Assembly (NCBI GenBank): GCA_012517825.1
Contig: JAAYUG010000082.1
Location: 1-34,197 of the forward strand
Direction: 5' to 3'
Source: Bacteroidales bacterium
GTDB lineage: Bacteria; Bacteroidota; Bacteroidia; Bacteroidales; JAAYUG01
DNA length: 34,197 nt
Below the pieces are notes generated by a model. It saw nothing but the letters and a program-made list of their open reading frames with translations, was not told the DNA's origin and made no database searches. The position numbers were made by a program, and so were the translations under genes. Below are positions 33,655-34,197 of the stretch, in pieces (the stretch's first letter is position 1; each line of letters begins with the position of its first letter).

Positions 33655-34197
33655 ATGAGACACACAATGGTCAGGAAGGTAAAATCGCTTTCTTTCAGGA
33701 ACCTTACCCTTGCTATTTATGCCATATTTGCTGTAGCCTTTGTCCTTCTTACCGCCCTTTTTCTGAATTCGCTCAACCGGCTTGAAGAACTGCAGAAAAT
33801 TGACCGTTCGTTGCAGAAAATGAAAAAAGACCTGGCCGGAATTTATCTGGCATTAAAAAAGGAAGAAAAACCTTCAGCCCCCCATGCAACGAAAATTATA
33901 ACCCTGCATGATCCAAACTATGATGAATTGCCCGATCTTCTCGGTTCGGTTGATAAAATCCTGGCTCAGCCTGAAATACAGGAAGGGATTGTCCGATTTC
34001 CCGCTCTTTATAAGCAATTCAATGCATTTAAGGATCATTACACCAACTTTCGCTCAGAATTTGTAAAGGTCCTTCCTGATATTATCGAAACAGAATCCCT
34101 GGCAACACGATTAGCCAGGAAGCTTGACAGCCTGGAAAATTTTATCATTCAGACAATCCCCGACAAAAATACAACCGCCGGGTACCTCACTGGCTAC
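33655..34197 (+). CDS. Membrane sensor protein, N-terminal part (incomplete)
   Basis: The window ends inside this gene after 181 codons without a stop. The ATG at 33655 is followed by a basic segment, one membrane span (about 17-38, LTLAIYAIFAVAFVLLTALF) and then a helical, charged region (about 40-180, including KKDLAGIYLALKKEEKP and LDSLENFIIQT). This fits the sensing, periplasmic half of a histidine kinase or chemoreceptor-like protein, but no kinase or HAMP motif is in view. Its place right after a CheR gene agrees with a signal-transduction role. I would not name it more exactly. Confidence 0.6.
   Translation, partial: MRHTMVRKVKSLSFRNLTLAIYAIFAVAFVLLTALFLNSLNRLEELQKIDRSLQKMKKDLAGIYLALKKEEKPSAPHATKIITLHDPNYDELPDLLGSVDKILAQPEIQEGIVRFPALYKQFNAFKDHYTNFRSEFVKVLPDIIETESLATRLARKLDSLENFIIQTIPDKNTTAGYLTGY

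Overview
The window looks like chromosomal DNA of a Bacteroidota species, most likely in or near the Bacteroidales. Several independent signs agree. The tRNA promoter is a clean TTTG-N19-TAAATTTG, and TAnnTTTG-type -7 boxes recur upstream of other genes. Shine-Dalgarno sequences are poor or absent. The protein families are typical of the phylum: a folK, sppA, lpxK neighbourhood, a long SppA, MuiA/DUF4139, DUF5916, DUF2723, and a lamin-tail protein with a CHU_C/FlgD-like C-terminus. LpxK and TonB show a Gram-negative envelope. No transposase, integrase, phage gene or genuine CRISPR array was found.

Layout. 1-401: start of a secreted metallo-beta-lactamase-fold hydrolase (minus strand, cut by the window edge). 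675-5658: secreted 5'-nucleotidase, UvrD-like helicase, Tat-type lipoprotein aldo/keto reductase. 5808-7135: secreted protein of unknown function convergent with folK. 7157-7930: gene-free mosaic of short repeats. 7931-10873: sppA and lpxK. 10893-13544: large secreted lamin-tail protein. 13783-16035: asd and hflX, convergent. 16114-18093: lipoprotein and TonB-like protein on the minus strand. 18447-18554: tRNA-Ala(GGC) with its own promoter and terminator. 18610-21788: AlbA-domain protein, DUF3108/TapB-like protein, MuiA-family protein. 21899-22441: four tandem copies of a 145-bp palindrome-rich element. 22594-26409: DUF5916 outer-membrane protein convergent with a predicted beta-barrel. 26525-31939: tightly packed plus-strand run of DUF2723 GT-C-like membrane protein, polysaccharide deacetylase, HPr-kinase-like ATPase, PqqD-type recognition protein and lasso-peptide-B2-type transglutaminase-like protease. 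31944-34197: nitroreductase, CheR-type methyltransferase and the start of a membrane sensor protein.

Most genes are housekeeping or envelope functions (folate, LPS, aspartate-family amino acids, ribosome-associated GTPase, energy transduction). Two places stand out. The first is the 26525-31939 run. It joins two envelope-glycan genes to three RiPP-maturation-type genes (HprK-like, PqqD-like, B2-like), but no macrocyclase and no precursor gene is visible. The second is the 145-bp array, whose unit folds into nested hairpins and whose second copy lacks exactly the terminal 37-bp hairpin module. I cannot say from sequence alone what either does.
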